Below are positions 17,304 through 25,870 of a stretch of 64,000 bases of DNA, piece by piece. Under the pieces are notes generated by a model. That model ran no database searches and was not told the DNA's origin. It saw nothing but the letters and a program-made list of their open reading frames with translations. Source of the DNA: JANNPJ01 sp035474375 (GTDB lineage: Bacteria > Actinomycetota > Actinomycetes > Actinomycetales > Kineosporiaceae). Position numbers and translations under genes: made by a program. The DNA is taken from contig DATINJ010000333.1 in the NCBI GenBank assembly GCA_035474375.1, positions 1-64,000 of the forward strand. Reading direction: 5' to 3'. Numbering within the stretch: the first letter of the stretch is position 1; every line of letters begins with the position of its first letter.

Positions 17304-20234
17304 TCAACCGTCACGGCGGGCTCCTTCCTGGTCGTAGAACACCGGTGAAGTGATGGTCGCCGCGATGATGCGATCCCCGAGCGGAGCCAGCACGATCTCA
17401 CCCATCCGATCCCGCCCACCCTTGATCAGCGCCAACGCGAACGTGCGCTCCAGGGCGGCGCTGTGATAGCTGGACGTGACGTGTCCGACCATCGGCACCG
17501 GAAGCTGCCCGGTGAGCGAATCCAGATCGGTGCCCTCGGCGACCAATTGCGCTCCCTCGGGGAGCAGTTCGGTCGGATCGATCGGCAGCAACCCGACCAG
17601 GTGCTTGCGATCCGGACGGACCGAATCCGGTCGGCGTAGCGAGCGCTTGCCGACGAAGTCTTTCTTCTTGGAGACGATCCAGGCCATGCCGAGGTCGTAC
17701 GGGGTGACCGTGCCATCGGTGTCCTGCCCGACGATCGGAAAGCCCTTCTCCGCGCGCAACACATGCATGGTCTCGGTGCCGTACGGGGTGATTCCGAAGT
17801 CGGCGCCGGCGGCCATCACCGCCTCCCAGACCGCAAGGCCGTACCAGCTGGCCACGTTGATCTCGTAGGCCAGCTCACCGGAGAAGGAGATCCGGGCAAT
17901 CCGAGCGGGCACCCCCTCGACGGCTCCGGCCAGCTCGGTCTCGCGGAAAGTCATGAACCCGAAGGCTTCGTTGGTGACGTCGATGGCCGGAGCGAGCCGG
18001 GCGATCACCTCGCGCGAACGCGGACCAACAACAGCAATCGTCGCCCACTGCTCGGTCACGGATGTGAAAGCGACGTCCAACTGCGGCCATTCGGTCTGAT
18101 GCCATTCCTCCAACCAGTCCAGGATCTTGGCCGCACCCCCGGTCGTGGTGCTCAGGTAGAAACGATCTGGCGCCAGCCGCATCGTGACACCATCGTCCAG
18201 CACCATGCCGTCGGCTGTGCACATCAGCCCGTACCGGGCGGAGCCGACTGCCAGGCCGGCGAAGGCGTTGGTGTAGATCCGGTTCAGGAACTCCCCGGCA
18301 TCGGACCCGACTATTTCGATCTTGCCCAGCGTGGTGGCATCCATCACCGCGACACCGGTCCGCGCCGCCCGACACTCGCGCAGAACGGCAGTTTTCAAGT
18401 CTTCGCCGGGCTGCGGGAAGTACCACGGCCGCTTCCAATGCCCGACATCCTCGAACAGTGCCCCCGCAGCGACGTGCCACGGGTGGATCGGGGTGACCCG
18501 GGCGGAATCATGCAACCGGCCGACATCTCGGCCGGCCAGCGCGGCGAAGGACACCGGGATCGACGGCGCGCGGAACGTCGTGGTGCCGAGGTCTCCGGGC
18601 GAACTCGTGCTGCCGTGGCCTAGAGCCACAGCGACGACCCCGGCCGCGTTGACCCCGGAGGTCGCGCCCTGGTCGTGACCGGTTCCGATCGTTGTATACC
18701 TCTTGATGTGTTCCATCGAGCGCATTCCGGCCTCGGTTGCCCGCCAGACATCGGCGACGGTGGCATCCCGATGCAGGTCAACGAAATGCTCGGTCCAGTC
18801 GTTCGGAAGCCCATTCCTGGACGGCGTCAACCAGACCGGCCGTGGTGCAACCCGCGCGCCGTCCGGACGGCGACGACCAGGCTCAGGCAGAGCCACCACC
18901 GACTCAGCTACCGGCCTACCGACCAACGCAGCGGCTTCAATACCCGCCGCAGCGCCGTCCGCCAAGCAACCGGCCAGGTCGGTGACCCCGTTCGCCGATC
19001 CGGCACAACGAACCGCCTGGACCGCAGCGGCGGGGAGGAACCCGGCGGCCGCGTCGTCCCACCGTAAGCTGCCCCGGGACTGGCTGAACAAGTGGACGTC
19101 GGGGCTCCAGCCACCGCAGACTGCCAGTAGATCGGCCTCGAAACTCCTTTCCCCGAAACCACTGTCGCCGCTGCCGCTGCGCCCATCGTTGCCGTCTTCG
19201 GCGAACTCGCAGACCTGAACAGCGGCCAACCGGTGCGTTTCTGAAGATCCAGTGGTGCCGCAGACCACGGACCCGGGCACCACCTCAACGCCGGCTGCAC
19301 TGACCTGCGCCATCAGATCGGCCGGTGGCTGTGAGCGACTGTCGATCACCGCCTCGACCGTGATTCCCGCCGCGAGAAGGTCGAGAGCCACCTGGTAGGC
19401 GCTGTCGTCGGTGGTCGCCACGACGGCACGCTGACCGGGCACCGCCGCATACCGGTTCAGGTAGGTACGGACGGCACTGGCCAACATGATGCCTGGCCGG
19501 TCATTGTTCTCGAACACCAATGGCCGCTCGCGGGCCCCGGTTGCCAGGACGACACGGCGGGCGCGCACATGCCAGACCCGCTGCCGAGATATCCCGTTCG
19601 TTTCCGTGGTGGCCAGATGATCGGTGCGGCGCTCCAGGACCAGCAGGTAGTTCTGGTCGTAGTAACCGAAAACCGAGGATCGGCTGAGGAGTCGCACCTC
19701 GGGCCGATCGGCCAACTGGGCGTGGACCGCTGCTGCCCATTCGGCTGCCGGACCGCCGTCCAGAGGCTGAGTGTCGGCGAGCAGGTCACCGCCCGGTTCC
19801 GGCTGGTCGTCGACGAGCAACACTCGGGCGCCGCCGGCCGAGGCGGCGAGCGCGGCGGCCAGGCCGGCCGGCCCGGCACCAACGATGAGTACATCGACGT
19901 GAACGAACTTCTTGTCGTAGGTGGCACCGTCGGACTCCAGCTCGAGCCGACCGATTCCGCTCAGGGTTCGCGCCTTCAGGCCGTCGACGAGTTCCACGAC
20001 GGTGGCCGGAAGTACCTCGCCGACCTGAACCAGTGCATTCGGCTCGGTGACGTCGGCGGTCAGGATGCCCCGAGGGCGACCCCGGTATATTGACGGTGCC
20101 ACCACGAGCGCATCTTCGGCGACCATCGCCGAAGCCAGCGTGTCACCACGAAACCCGGTGTACTGCACGCCGTCCAACGTAAAGGTGAGAGCCTCGTTGC
20201 GGTCGATCCGACCGCCGGAGGGAAGCCGCGTCAT
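17304..20234 (-). CDS. soxA: Sarcosine oxidase alpha subunit
   Basis: A 976-residue alpha subunit. An N-terminal ferredoxin-like region (FTLDGVQYTGFRGDTLASAM) is followed by an FAD/NAD-binding part (VDVLIVGAGPAGLAAALAA at about 115) and a second dinucleotide fold. The C-terminal GCV_T-like THF domain starts about residue 580. It binds NAD and THF and receives the one-carbon unit released when the beta subunit oxidises sarcosine to glycine. The ATG at 20234 overlaps the soxD stop as ATGA. An upstream in-frame extension runs through soxD and is not used. Length is normal for the heterotetrameric type. Confidence 0.9.
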   Translation of the reverse strand: MTRLPSGGRIDRNEALTFTLDGVQYTGFRGDTLASAMVAEDALVVAPSIYRGRPRGILTADVTEPNALVQVGEVLPATVVELVDGLKARTLSGIGRLELESDGATYDKKFVHVDVLIVGAGPAGLAAALAASAGGARVLLVDDQPEPGGDLLADTQPLDGGPAAEWAAAVHAQLADRPEVRLLSRSSVFGYYDQNYLLVLERRTDHLATTETNGISRQRVWHVRARRVVLATGARERPLVFENNDRPGIMLASAVRTYLNRYAAVPGQRAVVATTDDSAYQVALDLLAAGITVEAVIDSRSQPPADLMAQVSAAGVEVVPGSVVCGTTGSSETHRLAAVQVCEFAEDGNDGRSGSGDSGFGERSFEADLLAVCGGWSPDVHLFSQSRGSLRWDDAAAGFLPAAAVQAVRCAGSANGVTDLAGCLADGAAAGIEAAALVGRPVAESVVALPEPGRRRPDGARVAPRPVWLTPSRNGLPNDWTEHFVDLHRDATVADVWRATEAGMRSMEHIKRYTTIGTGHDQGATSGVNAAGVVAVALGHGSTSSPGDLGTTTFRAPSIPVSFAALAGRDVGRLHDSARVTPIHPWHVAAGALFEDVGHWKRPWYFPQPGEDLKTAVLRECRAARTGVAVMDATTLGKIEIVGSDAGEFLNRIYTNAFAGLAVGSARYGLMCTADGMVLDDGVTMRLAPDRFYLSTTTGGAAKILDWLEEWHQTEWPQLDVAFTSVTEQWATIAVVGPRSREVIARLAPAIDVTNEAFGFMTFRETELAGAVEGVPARIARISFSGELAYEINVASWYGLAVWEAVMAAGADFGITPYGTETMHVLRAEKGFPIVGQDTDGTVTPYDLGMAWIVSKKKDFVGKRSLRRPDSVRPDRKHLVGLLPIDPTELLPEGAQLVAEGTDLDSLTGQLPVPMVGHVTSSYHSAALERTFALALIKGGRDRMGEIVLAPLGDRIIAATITSPVFYDQEGARRDG

Positions 20235-20497
20235 GGGAGTTCTCCCGGCCGATAGATGCTGACGAATTCGTTGGTCACGGTGTCTCTGACGGCGTTGAAC
20301 CAACGCCGGCACCCGGACGAGTGCACCCAGCGCTCGGCGAAGGGACCCTTCGGGTTGGCTCGGAAGAACAGGTACTGGGCCCATTGCTCGTCATCCAATG
20401 CTTCCGGGTCGGCCGGATAGGCGACGTGCGCCTGCCCGCCGTAGCCGAACTCCGGCTCCTCACGCTCCCCGCACCAGGGGCAACTGATCAGCAGCAT
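20231..20497 (-). CDS. soxD: Sarcosine oxidase delta subunit
   Basis: An 88-residue zinc subunit with ligands C6 and C9 (CPWCG) and H59 and C63 (WVHSSGC). These are the same four positions known in the Corynebacterium enzyme. It holds the heterotetramer together. It starts 11 nt after the soxB stop and overlaps soxA by 4 nt. Confidence 0.92.
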   Translation of the reverse strand: MLLISCPWCGEREEPEFGYGGQAHVAYPADPEALDDEQWAQYLFFRANPKGPFAERWVHSSGCRRWFNAVRDTVTNEFVSIYRPGELP

Positions 20498-20508
20498 CGA
20501 TCCGTCTC

Positions 20509-21747
20509 CTAATGGGCCACGGCGGCAGCGCCGTGCTCGTCGATGAGGGCTCCGGTGGTGAAGCGCTCCAGGCCGAACGGCGCGTTCAGCGGGTGCGGCT
20601 CACCGGTCGCGATGGTGTGCGCCAGCACCCACCCCACGGCCGGAGTTGCCTTGAAACCACCTGTGCCCCAGCCGCAATTGATGTACAGGTTCTCGAATGG
20701 CGTCCGGCCGATGATGGGTGAGGCATCGGGTGAGACGTCGACGATGCCGGCCCAGGTACGCAGCACGTGTGCGCGAGCAAACAGCGGGAACAGTTCGACT
20801 GCGGCCGCCATCTGCTGCTCGATGACATGCACGGAGCCACGCTGACCGTACGAGTTGTAGCTGTCGACCCCGGCACCCATCACCAACTCACCCTTGTGGG
20901 CCTGGCTGACGTAGACGTGCACGTGGTTCGACATCACCACCGTGGGGTGGATCGGCTCAAGCAATTCCGACACCAACGCCTGCAGTGGGTGGCTCTGAAC
21001 CGGCAACGGCAGGCCCAGGGTCTCCGCCAGGACGCTGGAGTGGCCGGCCGCCGCGAGCGCGACGCTGCCGGCTCGGATCGACCCGCGCGTGGTCTCGACT
21101 CCGACCACCTTGTCACCGTCCCGCAGGAAGCCGGTCACCTCGCAACCCTGGATCAGGTCAACGCCCAGTTCGTCGGCGCGACGGGCGAACGCCCAGGCGA
21201 CGTGATCGTGCTTCGCGATGCCGGCCCGCGGTTGCCAGGTAGCACCGAGGACTGGGTATCGGACGTCCGGTGAGATGTTCAGGATTGGACAGGCCTTCTG
21301 GACCTCTTCGGGCGTCAGCCACTCGCTGTCAACACCGTTGAGTCGGTTGGCGTGGACCCTGCGCATGCTGTCGCGGACGTCTTGCAGGGTGTGCGCGAGG
21401 TTCATCACGCCGCGCTGACTGAAGAGGAAGTCGTAGTCGAGCTCTGCGGGCAAGCCCTCCCACAGCTTCAACGCGTGCTCATAGATCGCCGCGCTCTCGT
21501 CCCACAGATAGTTGGACCGGATGATCGTGGTGTTCCGGGCCATGTTGCCGCCGGCCAGCCACCCTCGCTCGAGGACCGCGACGTTGGTGATGCCGTGGTT
21601 CTTGGCCAAGTAGTAGGCGGTGGCCAAGCCGTGGCCACCGGCTCCGACCACGATCACGTCGTAGGAGCGCTTCGGGTCTGGGGTGCGCCACAGCCAGTCC
21701 GGATGCTGCTGCCCGGTCTGCCCCGGCCCTGAGTCGAACTCCGTCAC
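20509..21747 (-). CDS. soxB: Sarcosine oxidase beta subunit
   Basis: A 412-residue DAO-family flavoprotein. The FAD motif is VIVVGAGGHGLATAYYLA (31-48). H180 in AKHDHVAW lies at the site of covalent FMN attachment in the heterotetrameric enzyme. It contains the sarcosine-oxidising centre, and the resulting methylene group passes to THF in the alpha subunit. It is the first gene of the minus-strand operon soxB-D-A-G, divergent from the GntR gene with a 62-nt intergenic gap that holds a perfect 6-bp-arm palindrome. No glyA or serine dehydratase gene is in this operon, unlike Corynebacterium and Pseudomonas. Confidence 0.92.
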   Translation of the reverse strand: MTEFDSGPGQTGQQHPDWLWRTPDPKRSYDVIVVGAGGHGLATAYYLAKNHGITNVAVLERGWLAGGNMARNTTIIRSNYLWDESAAIYEHALKLWEGLPAELDYDFLFSQRGVMNLAHTLQDVRDSMRRVHANRLNGVDSEWLTPEEVQKACPILNISPDVRYPVLGATWQPRAGIAKHDHVAWAFARRADELGVDLIQGCEVTGFLRDGDKVVGVETTRGSIRAGSVALAAAGHSSVLAETLGLPLPVQSHPLQALVSELLEPIHPTVVMSNHVHVYVSQAHKGELVMGAGVDSYNSYGQRGSVHVIEQQMAAAVELFPLFARAHVLRTWAGIVDVSPDASPIIGRTPFENLYINCGWGTGGFKATPAVGWVLAHTIATGEPHPLNAPFGLERFTTGALIDEHGAAAVAH

Positions 21748-21775
21748 GGCACCCTCCGAACCAAACTGATAGATG

Positions 21776-21789
21776 ACTGATGTATCAGT
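21776..21789. promoter_or_regulatory. GntR-type operator candidate
   Basis: ACTGAT-GT-ATCAGT, a perfect dyad in the 62-nt gap between divergent soxB and the GntR gene. A direct extra ACTGAT half-site lies 11 bp to the left (21765-21770). Position and symmetry suit autoregulation plus control of the sox operon. Confidence 0.6.
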
Positions 21790-21809
21790 CGTCGGTTAGG
21801 CTAGGCGCC

Positions 21810-22496
21810 ATGCCTCCAAGCGTCAATAGCGGCCTTGATGCCACCGGAACCGCTCCCCCGAGCGCCGTCCCACCACCTGGGCTACCGCTGGCCGAACGGG
21901 CTTACATCGCGCTCCGCGACATGATCGTCACCCTGCAACTACCCCCGGGCTCCCCCTTGGAGGAGGCGATCGGCGCCCGGCTGGGAATCGGTCGAACACC
22001 CCTGCGGGATGCGATCAAGCGCCTCGAGGCCGAGAGCCTGGTGGTGATCTACCCCCGCCGGGGCACGTTTGTCGCAGACGTGAACCTCACCGACCACAGT
22101 TTGATCTCCGATGTCCGCCGGCAACTTGAAGGGCACGCGGCACGTCGGGCCGCGGAGCGAGCCACCGACGAAGACCGGCAACGGCTGCGCGAGCTGGCGC
22201 AGACGGTGCGCGAGCACCCCGGCGGCCGAGAACAGGGGATGAAGCTGGACACGATGATCCACCGAGAGGTGTACCGCTGTGCGCACAATCGGTACCTGGA
22301 GGCGAACCTCAGCCAGTATTACAACCTGTCCCTGCGGATCTGGTATCTCTTCCTCGACCGGTTGCCCGAGGTCGACCATACGGCCGAGCACCTACCGATG
22401 ATCGATGCGATCGTCGCCGGGCGAGCCGATATTGCCCTCGAGTACGCCGTTAGACATGTTTCGCATTTTGAGCAGTCCGTCCGAGATGCCCTCTAA
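21810..22496 (+). CDS. GntR-family regulator, FCD/FadR subgroup
   Basis: A 228-residue regulator. A winged helix domain (about 28-95, with LAERAYIALRDMIVTLQLPP, EEAIGARLGIGRTPLRDAIK and YPRRGTFV) is followed by a helical FCD domain with the metal and ligand histidines in MIHREVYRCAHNRYLE and AVRHVSHFEQSV. It is divergent from the sarcosine oxidase operon and probably regulates it. The ATG at 21810 is preferred because the ATG at 21780 lies inside the dyad operator. No clear ribosome site is present, so the mRNA may be leaderless. Its last 105 bases overlap the 3' end of the convergent GGDEF gene. Confidence 0.83.
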   Translation: MPPSVNSGLDATGTAPPSAVPPPGLPLAERAYIALRDMIVTLQLPPGSPLEEAIGARLGIGRTPLRDAIKRLEAESLVVIYPRRGTFVADVNLTDHSLISDVRRQLEGHAARRAAERATDEDRQRLRELAQTVREHPGGREQGMKLDTMIHREVYRCAHNRYLEANLSQYYNLSLRIWYLFLDRLPEVDHTAEHLPMIDAIVAGRADIALEYAVRHVSHFEQSVRDAL

Positions 22497-23561
22497 ACCG
22501 GTCTCCGGCAGTGGTCCTTCAAACATCGGCAACCCGAGTGCCGACCTCCCGACCCGGCCGCGACCAGCGCGCTTGGCTTCGTACAGCGAGGCGTCAGCGG
22601 CGGCGTACAGCTCGCGCAGATGCGACTGACCGCTCGGCGCATGCGCGCATCCGACGCTGATCGAGATGGCCAACTCATCACCGTCCGGCAACGTGAGCGG
22701 ACTGTCCCGGATCGCGTGCAGGAACTCGTGAGCCCGTTTCCGCGCCACCACCTCCGTACAGCCGACCAACAGCACCGCAATCTCATCGCCACCTAGTCGA
22801 CTGATCACGGTGTCCGGGCGGGAATGCCGGCTCAGGACCCCGGCGATGTGCACCAGGGCGTCGTCTCCTACCGGGTGGCCGTAGGTGTCATTGATCGATT
22901 TGAAGTGGTCGACGTCCACCAAGATCAGTGCTGAACCGGCCGTTTCGGTCGGTTTGGCCAGCGCCCGCCGCACCGCGTCATCCAGCACGCGCCGAGTAAC
23001 CAAGCCGGTCAGCGGGTCAAGGGAAGCTTGGCTCTCGAGCAGAGCCACCAACCGGTCCTGTCGCCGTCCGGCCTGCACCAACAACCCCGTCATCAGCACC
23101 AGAACCAGCGACAGATCCACGACGTCGACCAGCCCACCGCTGTTCCGTTCCAAGCGCCAGACCACCAGGGCATCCCCGACAATGGCGGCCACTGCCGCCA
23201 GCCCGGCACCGATGAACCGCAGTTGCGAGGCGCCGAACAACACCGGTAGGCAGAAACCGACCTGTGCTCCAGCAGAAACGTCATGGGTCGCCAGGTTGAG
23301 CGAGACCGTGAAACCCACTCCGATCAGCGGAGACAACGCCACCAAGATCGCTTTGTACCGAAATCGTGGCCAGGCAAGGAGCCCACCGAAGGCCAACAGC
23401 GGCAGGGTGAGGACGATCCCTCTCAGCCGGACGCCGATCGACAACGGCACGATCAGATTCGAGACCAGAATGACGAGTGCAGAGACCAGGTAGATCCACG
23501 CCGCGGTCCGTGCGGCATTCCGCTCGTCCCGAGGCCCCAGCTGGAATCGCACCCACTCCAC
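22392..23561 (-). CDS. Membrane-bound GGDEF-domain diguanylate cyclase
   Basis: A 389-residue protein with six predicted membrane segments (about residues 20-165) and a GGDEF domain (about 175-345). The active-site motif is RLGGDEI, with SLDPLTGLVTRR and VDVDHFKSINDTYGHPVGD before it, so c-di-GMP synthesis is likely. The inhibitory RxxD I-site is not intact (R-P-D-T at its place), so product feedback may be absent. The last 35 residues are encoded opposite the end of the GntR gene, giving a 105-nt antisense overlap. No c-di-GMP phosphodiesterase is in the window. Confidence 0.85.
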   Translation of the reverse strand: MEWVRFQLGPRDERNAARTAAWIYLVSALVILVSNLIVPLSIGVRLRGIVLTLPLLAFGGLLAWPRFRYKAILVALSPLIGVGFTVSLNLATHDVSAGAQVGFCLPVLFGASQLRFIGAGLAAVAAIVGDALVVWRLERNSGGLVDVVDLSLVLVLMTGLLVQAGRRQDRLVALLESQASLDPLTGLVTRRVLDDAVRRALAKPTETAGSALILVDVDHFKSINDTYGHPVGDDALVHIAGVLSRHSRPDTVISRLGGDEIAVLLVGCTEVVARKRAHEFLHAIRDSPLTLPDGDELAISISVGCAHAPSGQSHLRELYAAADASLYEAKRAGRGRVGRSALGLPMFEGPLPETGLEGISDGLLKMRNMSNGVLEGNIGSPGDDRIDHR

Positions 23562-23609
23562 GCCTGGTCGATCGACATTTCGACCGGCAGCCTTGACCCG
23601 CCCTACGCG

Positions 23610-23636
23610 TGATCTACGTTAAGGCGGCGTAGATCA
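23610..23636 (-). terminator. Hairpin at the end of the serine hydrolase gene
   Basis: TGATCTACG (23610-23618) and CGTAGATCA (23628-23636) form a perfect 9-bp stem with a 9-nt loop that includes the hydrolase stop codon. It is a likely operon end. Confidence 0.5.
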
Positions 23637-24834
23637 ACTGCCGCAATTGCTGACGAAACGGGTACGTGCTGGACGGCAGAAGCTGGGTCATGAAGATCAC
23701 CGACAGATCCTCAACCGGATCTACCCAGAACGCGGTACTCGCCGCTCCGCCCCAGGCGAAGCTACCCGTGGTGCCGATCGTGCCGTTGGCCACCGGATCC
23801 AACAGCACGGAGAATCCGAGACCGAAGCCCATCCCGTCGTAGCGGGTCTCCGCGAATAGCGGCCGGCCGTAGCTGATCAGATCGGCGCCGCCGGGCAGAT
23901 GGTTGCGGGTCATGTAGCGAAGGGTGCGATCGCCGAGCAGCCGGACGCCGGTCTCCGATTCGCCCCCACGACGGAGAAATTCGACAAACCGGTGGTAGTC
24001 GCCGATCGTGCCGACCAGTCCACCACCCCCGGACAGGAATCGATCACCCTCGACCGCCGCCGTGCCGAGCGCGTCGTAGCGAACGGCCGCACCGGTGTCC
24101 GGGTGCGGCGTGTACAAAGCTGCCAGTCGATCGCGACGATTCACCGGCACCGTGAAACCGGTATCGGTCATCCCCAGTGGCTCCAGGATCCGGGTCCGGA
24201 AAAACTCGTCCAACGGCTGCCCGGAGATCACTTCAATCACTCGGCCGAGCACATCGGTGGCGATCGAGTAGACCCATTCAGCACCCGGCTGGAACAGCAG
24301 CGGCAGCCTCGCCCAATGCTCGCAACAGGTGGCCAGGTCCATCCCGGCCGGTGCGCTCCACTCGAAGCCCTCGGCCCGGTAGATCTCGTCCACCGGGTGC
24401 ACACGGTGGAAGCCGTAGGTCAAGCCGGAAGTGTGGGTGAGCAGGTGGCGGATCCGGATTGGTTCGACGGCCGGCACGGTGGCCGGATTGGTGGCCGGGC
24501 CGCCGACGTACACCCGTGGCTCGGCAAAGGCCGGGATGAACCGGCTGACCGGGTCGTTCAGATCGAATGCGCCCTGCTCATAGAGCAGCATCGCGGCCAC
24601 CGAGGTGATCGGCTTGGTCATCGAGTAGATCCGGAACAGGGTGTCCGGCTCGATCGGCAGGTGGGACTCCAAATCACGGCTGCCGTAGACCGAGGACTCG
24701 GCCACCCGGCCGTGCCTACTGATCAGCAGTGACCAACCCGGCAGCCGCCCGTCGTCCACATATCGACGGAAAAACCGGCTTACTGCGGCCAGTCGGTCGG
24801 CGTCAAAGCCGACCGCGCCCGGTTCTACCGTCAC
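23614..24834 (-). CDS. Beta-lactamase-fold serine hydrolase (class C/EstB type)
   Basis: A 406-residue serine hydrolase of the beta-lactamase/D-alanyl carboxypeptidase superfamily. The nucleophile motif is S71-M-T-K74 (RIYSMTKPITS). The second motif is the YSI tyrosine in WVYSIATDVLGRVIE. The third, near the C-terminus, is WGGAAST in place of HxG, typical of EstB-like esterases. There is no signal peptide, so it is probably a cytoplasmic esterase or amidase; the substrate is unknown. The start is GTG at 24834, 3 nt after the stop of the aldo/keto reductase, so the two are cotranscribed. Confidence 0.8.
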   Translation of the reverse strand: MTVEPGAVGFDADRLAAVSRFFRRYVDDGRLPGWSLLISRHGRVAESSVYGSRDLESHLPIEPDTLFRIYSMTKPITSVAAMLLYEQGAFDLNDPVSRFIPAFAEPRVYVGGPATNPATVPAVEPIRIRHLLTHTSGLTYGFHRVHPVDEIYRAEGFEWSAPAGMDLATCCEHWARLPLLFQPGAEWVYSIATDVLGRVIEVISGQPLDEFFRTRILEPLGMTDTGFTVPVNRRDRLAALYTPHPDTGAAVRYDALGTAAVEGDRFLSGGGGLVGTIGDYHRFVEFLRRGGESETGVRLLGDRTLRYMTRNHLPGGADLISYGRPLFAETRYDGMGFGLGFSVLLDPVANGTIGTTGSFAWGGAASTAFWVDPVEDLSVIFMTQLLPSSTYPFRQQLRQLIYAALT

Positions 24835-24837
24835 TAG

Positions 24838-25824
24838 CTACCAGCGATCCTGGACCAGCGGCTTGATGTCGTCGTCGTAGATTCTCCGGATCGCGCCCCG
24901 GACGTCGTCGCTGAGTTCTGCCAGATCGGCGGCAGCAGCGTTGCTCCGGGCCTGCTCGGCCGACCGAGCACCGGGAATCACCACGCTCACCGCCGGCTGG
25001 TCAATGATCCAGCGGAGGGCGGTCTGGGCAGTGGTCGCGTCATCCGGCACGGCGAGGGCGATCTTGCGCGCGGCCTGGACGCCGGCCTCGAACGGGACGC
25101 CGGCGAAGGTCTCGCCGACATCGAAAGCCGCACCGTCGCGGTTGTAGTTGCGGTGGTCATCCGCGGAGAAAGTGGTGTTCTCGTCGTACTTTCCGGTGAG
25201 CAACCCACTAGCCAGCGGAACCCTGGCGATGATCGCGATCCCAGCCGAGTTCGCGGCCGGCAACACCTGTTCCAAGGGCTTCTGACGCAAGCAGTTCAAG
25301 ATGATCTGGATGCTGGCAACCCCGGGGCGAGCAATCGCTGTCAGGGCCTCGGCGCAGGTCTCCACGCTTACCCCGTAGGCGGCGATTCGCCCCTTCGCCA
25401 CCTGATGGTCCAGCGCGTCGTAGACCGAATCCATCGAGTACACCGGGGTCGGCGGGCAATGCAGCTGAACCAGGTCGATGGTGTCGACTCCGAGATTGGA
25501 GCGGCTGCGGTCCAGCCAGGCCTTGAAGTTCTCCTTGGTGAACGACTCCGGCACGAACGGGTCCGCACGTCGTCCGATCTTGGTGGCGACGGTCAGGCCT
25601 GCATCCGGCACCTCCTTGAGCAGTTGGCCGACCAAGCGCTCGCTGCGACCGTCACCGTAGACATCGGCGGTATCGATGAAGGTGACCCCGGCTTCGACGG
25701 CAGCGTGCAGCGTCGCCATCGCATCGGCCTCATCAACCTCGCCCCAGTCAGCGCCGAGCTGCCACGCGCCCAGCCCGACAACGCCGACGGACCGGCCGGT
25801 CCTGCCCAGAGTTCGCTTTTCCAT
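24838..25824 (-). CDS. Aldo/keto reductase
   Basis: A 328-residue NADPH-dependent (alpha/beta)8-barrel reductase. It starts MEKRTLGRTGRSVGVVGLG. The catalytic tetrad is visible as Asp and Tyr in FIDTADVYGDGRSE, Lys in VATKIGRR and His in VQLHCPP. The C-terminal NADPH loop is VIPGARSAEQARSN. The substrate is not predictable. It is translationally close to the following serine hydrolase (3 nt) and follows gpsA by 46 nt, possibly in one transcript. Confidence 0.87.
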   Translation of the reverse strand: MEKRTLGRTGRSVGVVGLGAWQLGADWGEVDEADAMATLHAAVEAGVTFIDTADVYGDGRSERLVGQLLKEVPDAGLTVATKIGRRADPFVPESFTKENFKAWLDRSRSNLGVDTIDLVQLHCPPTPVYSMDSVYDALDHQVAKGRIAAYGVSVETCAEALTAIARPGVASIQIILNCLRQKPLEQVLPAANSAGIAIIARVPLASGLLTGKYDENTTFSADDHRNYNRDGAAFDVGETFAGVPFEAGVQAARKIALAVPDDATTAQTALRWIIDQPAVSVVIPGARSAEQARSNAAAADLAELSDDVRGAIRRIYDDDIKPLVQDRW

Positions 25825-25870
25825 GCGCCCGACCTTAGATCCTCAGACTCAGCTGGCTTGACGTCCGTGC

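Noticed and set aside
22392..23561. Degenerate GGDEF (GGDEI) as inactive enzyme
   Set aside because: GGDEI is an accepted active variant and the surrounding substrate-binding residues are present, so activity is the better reading.
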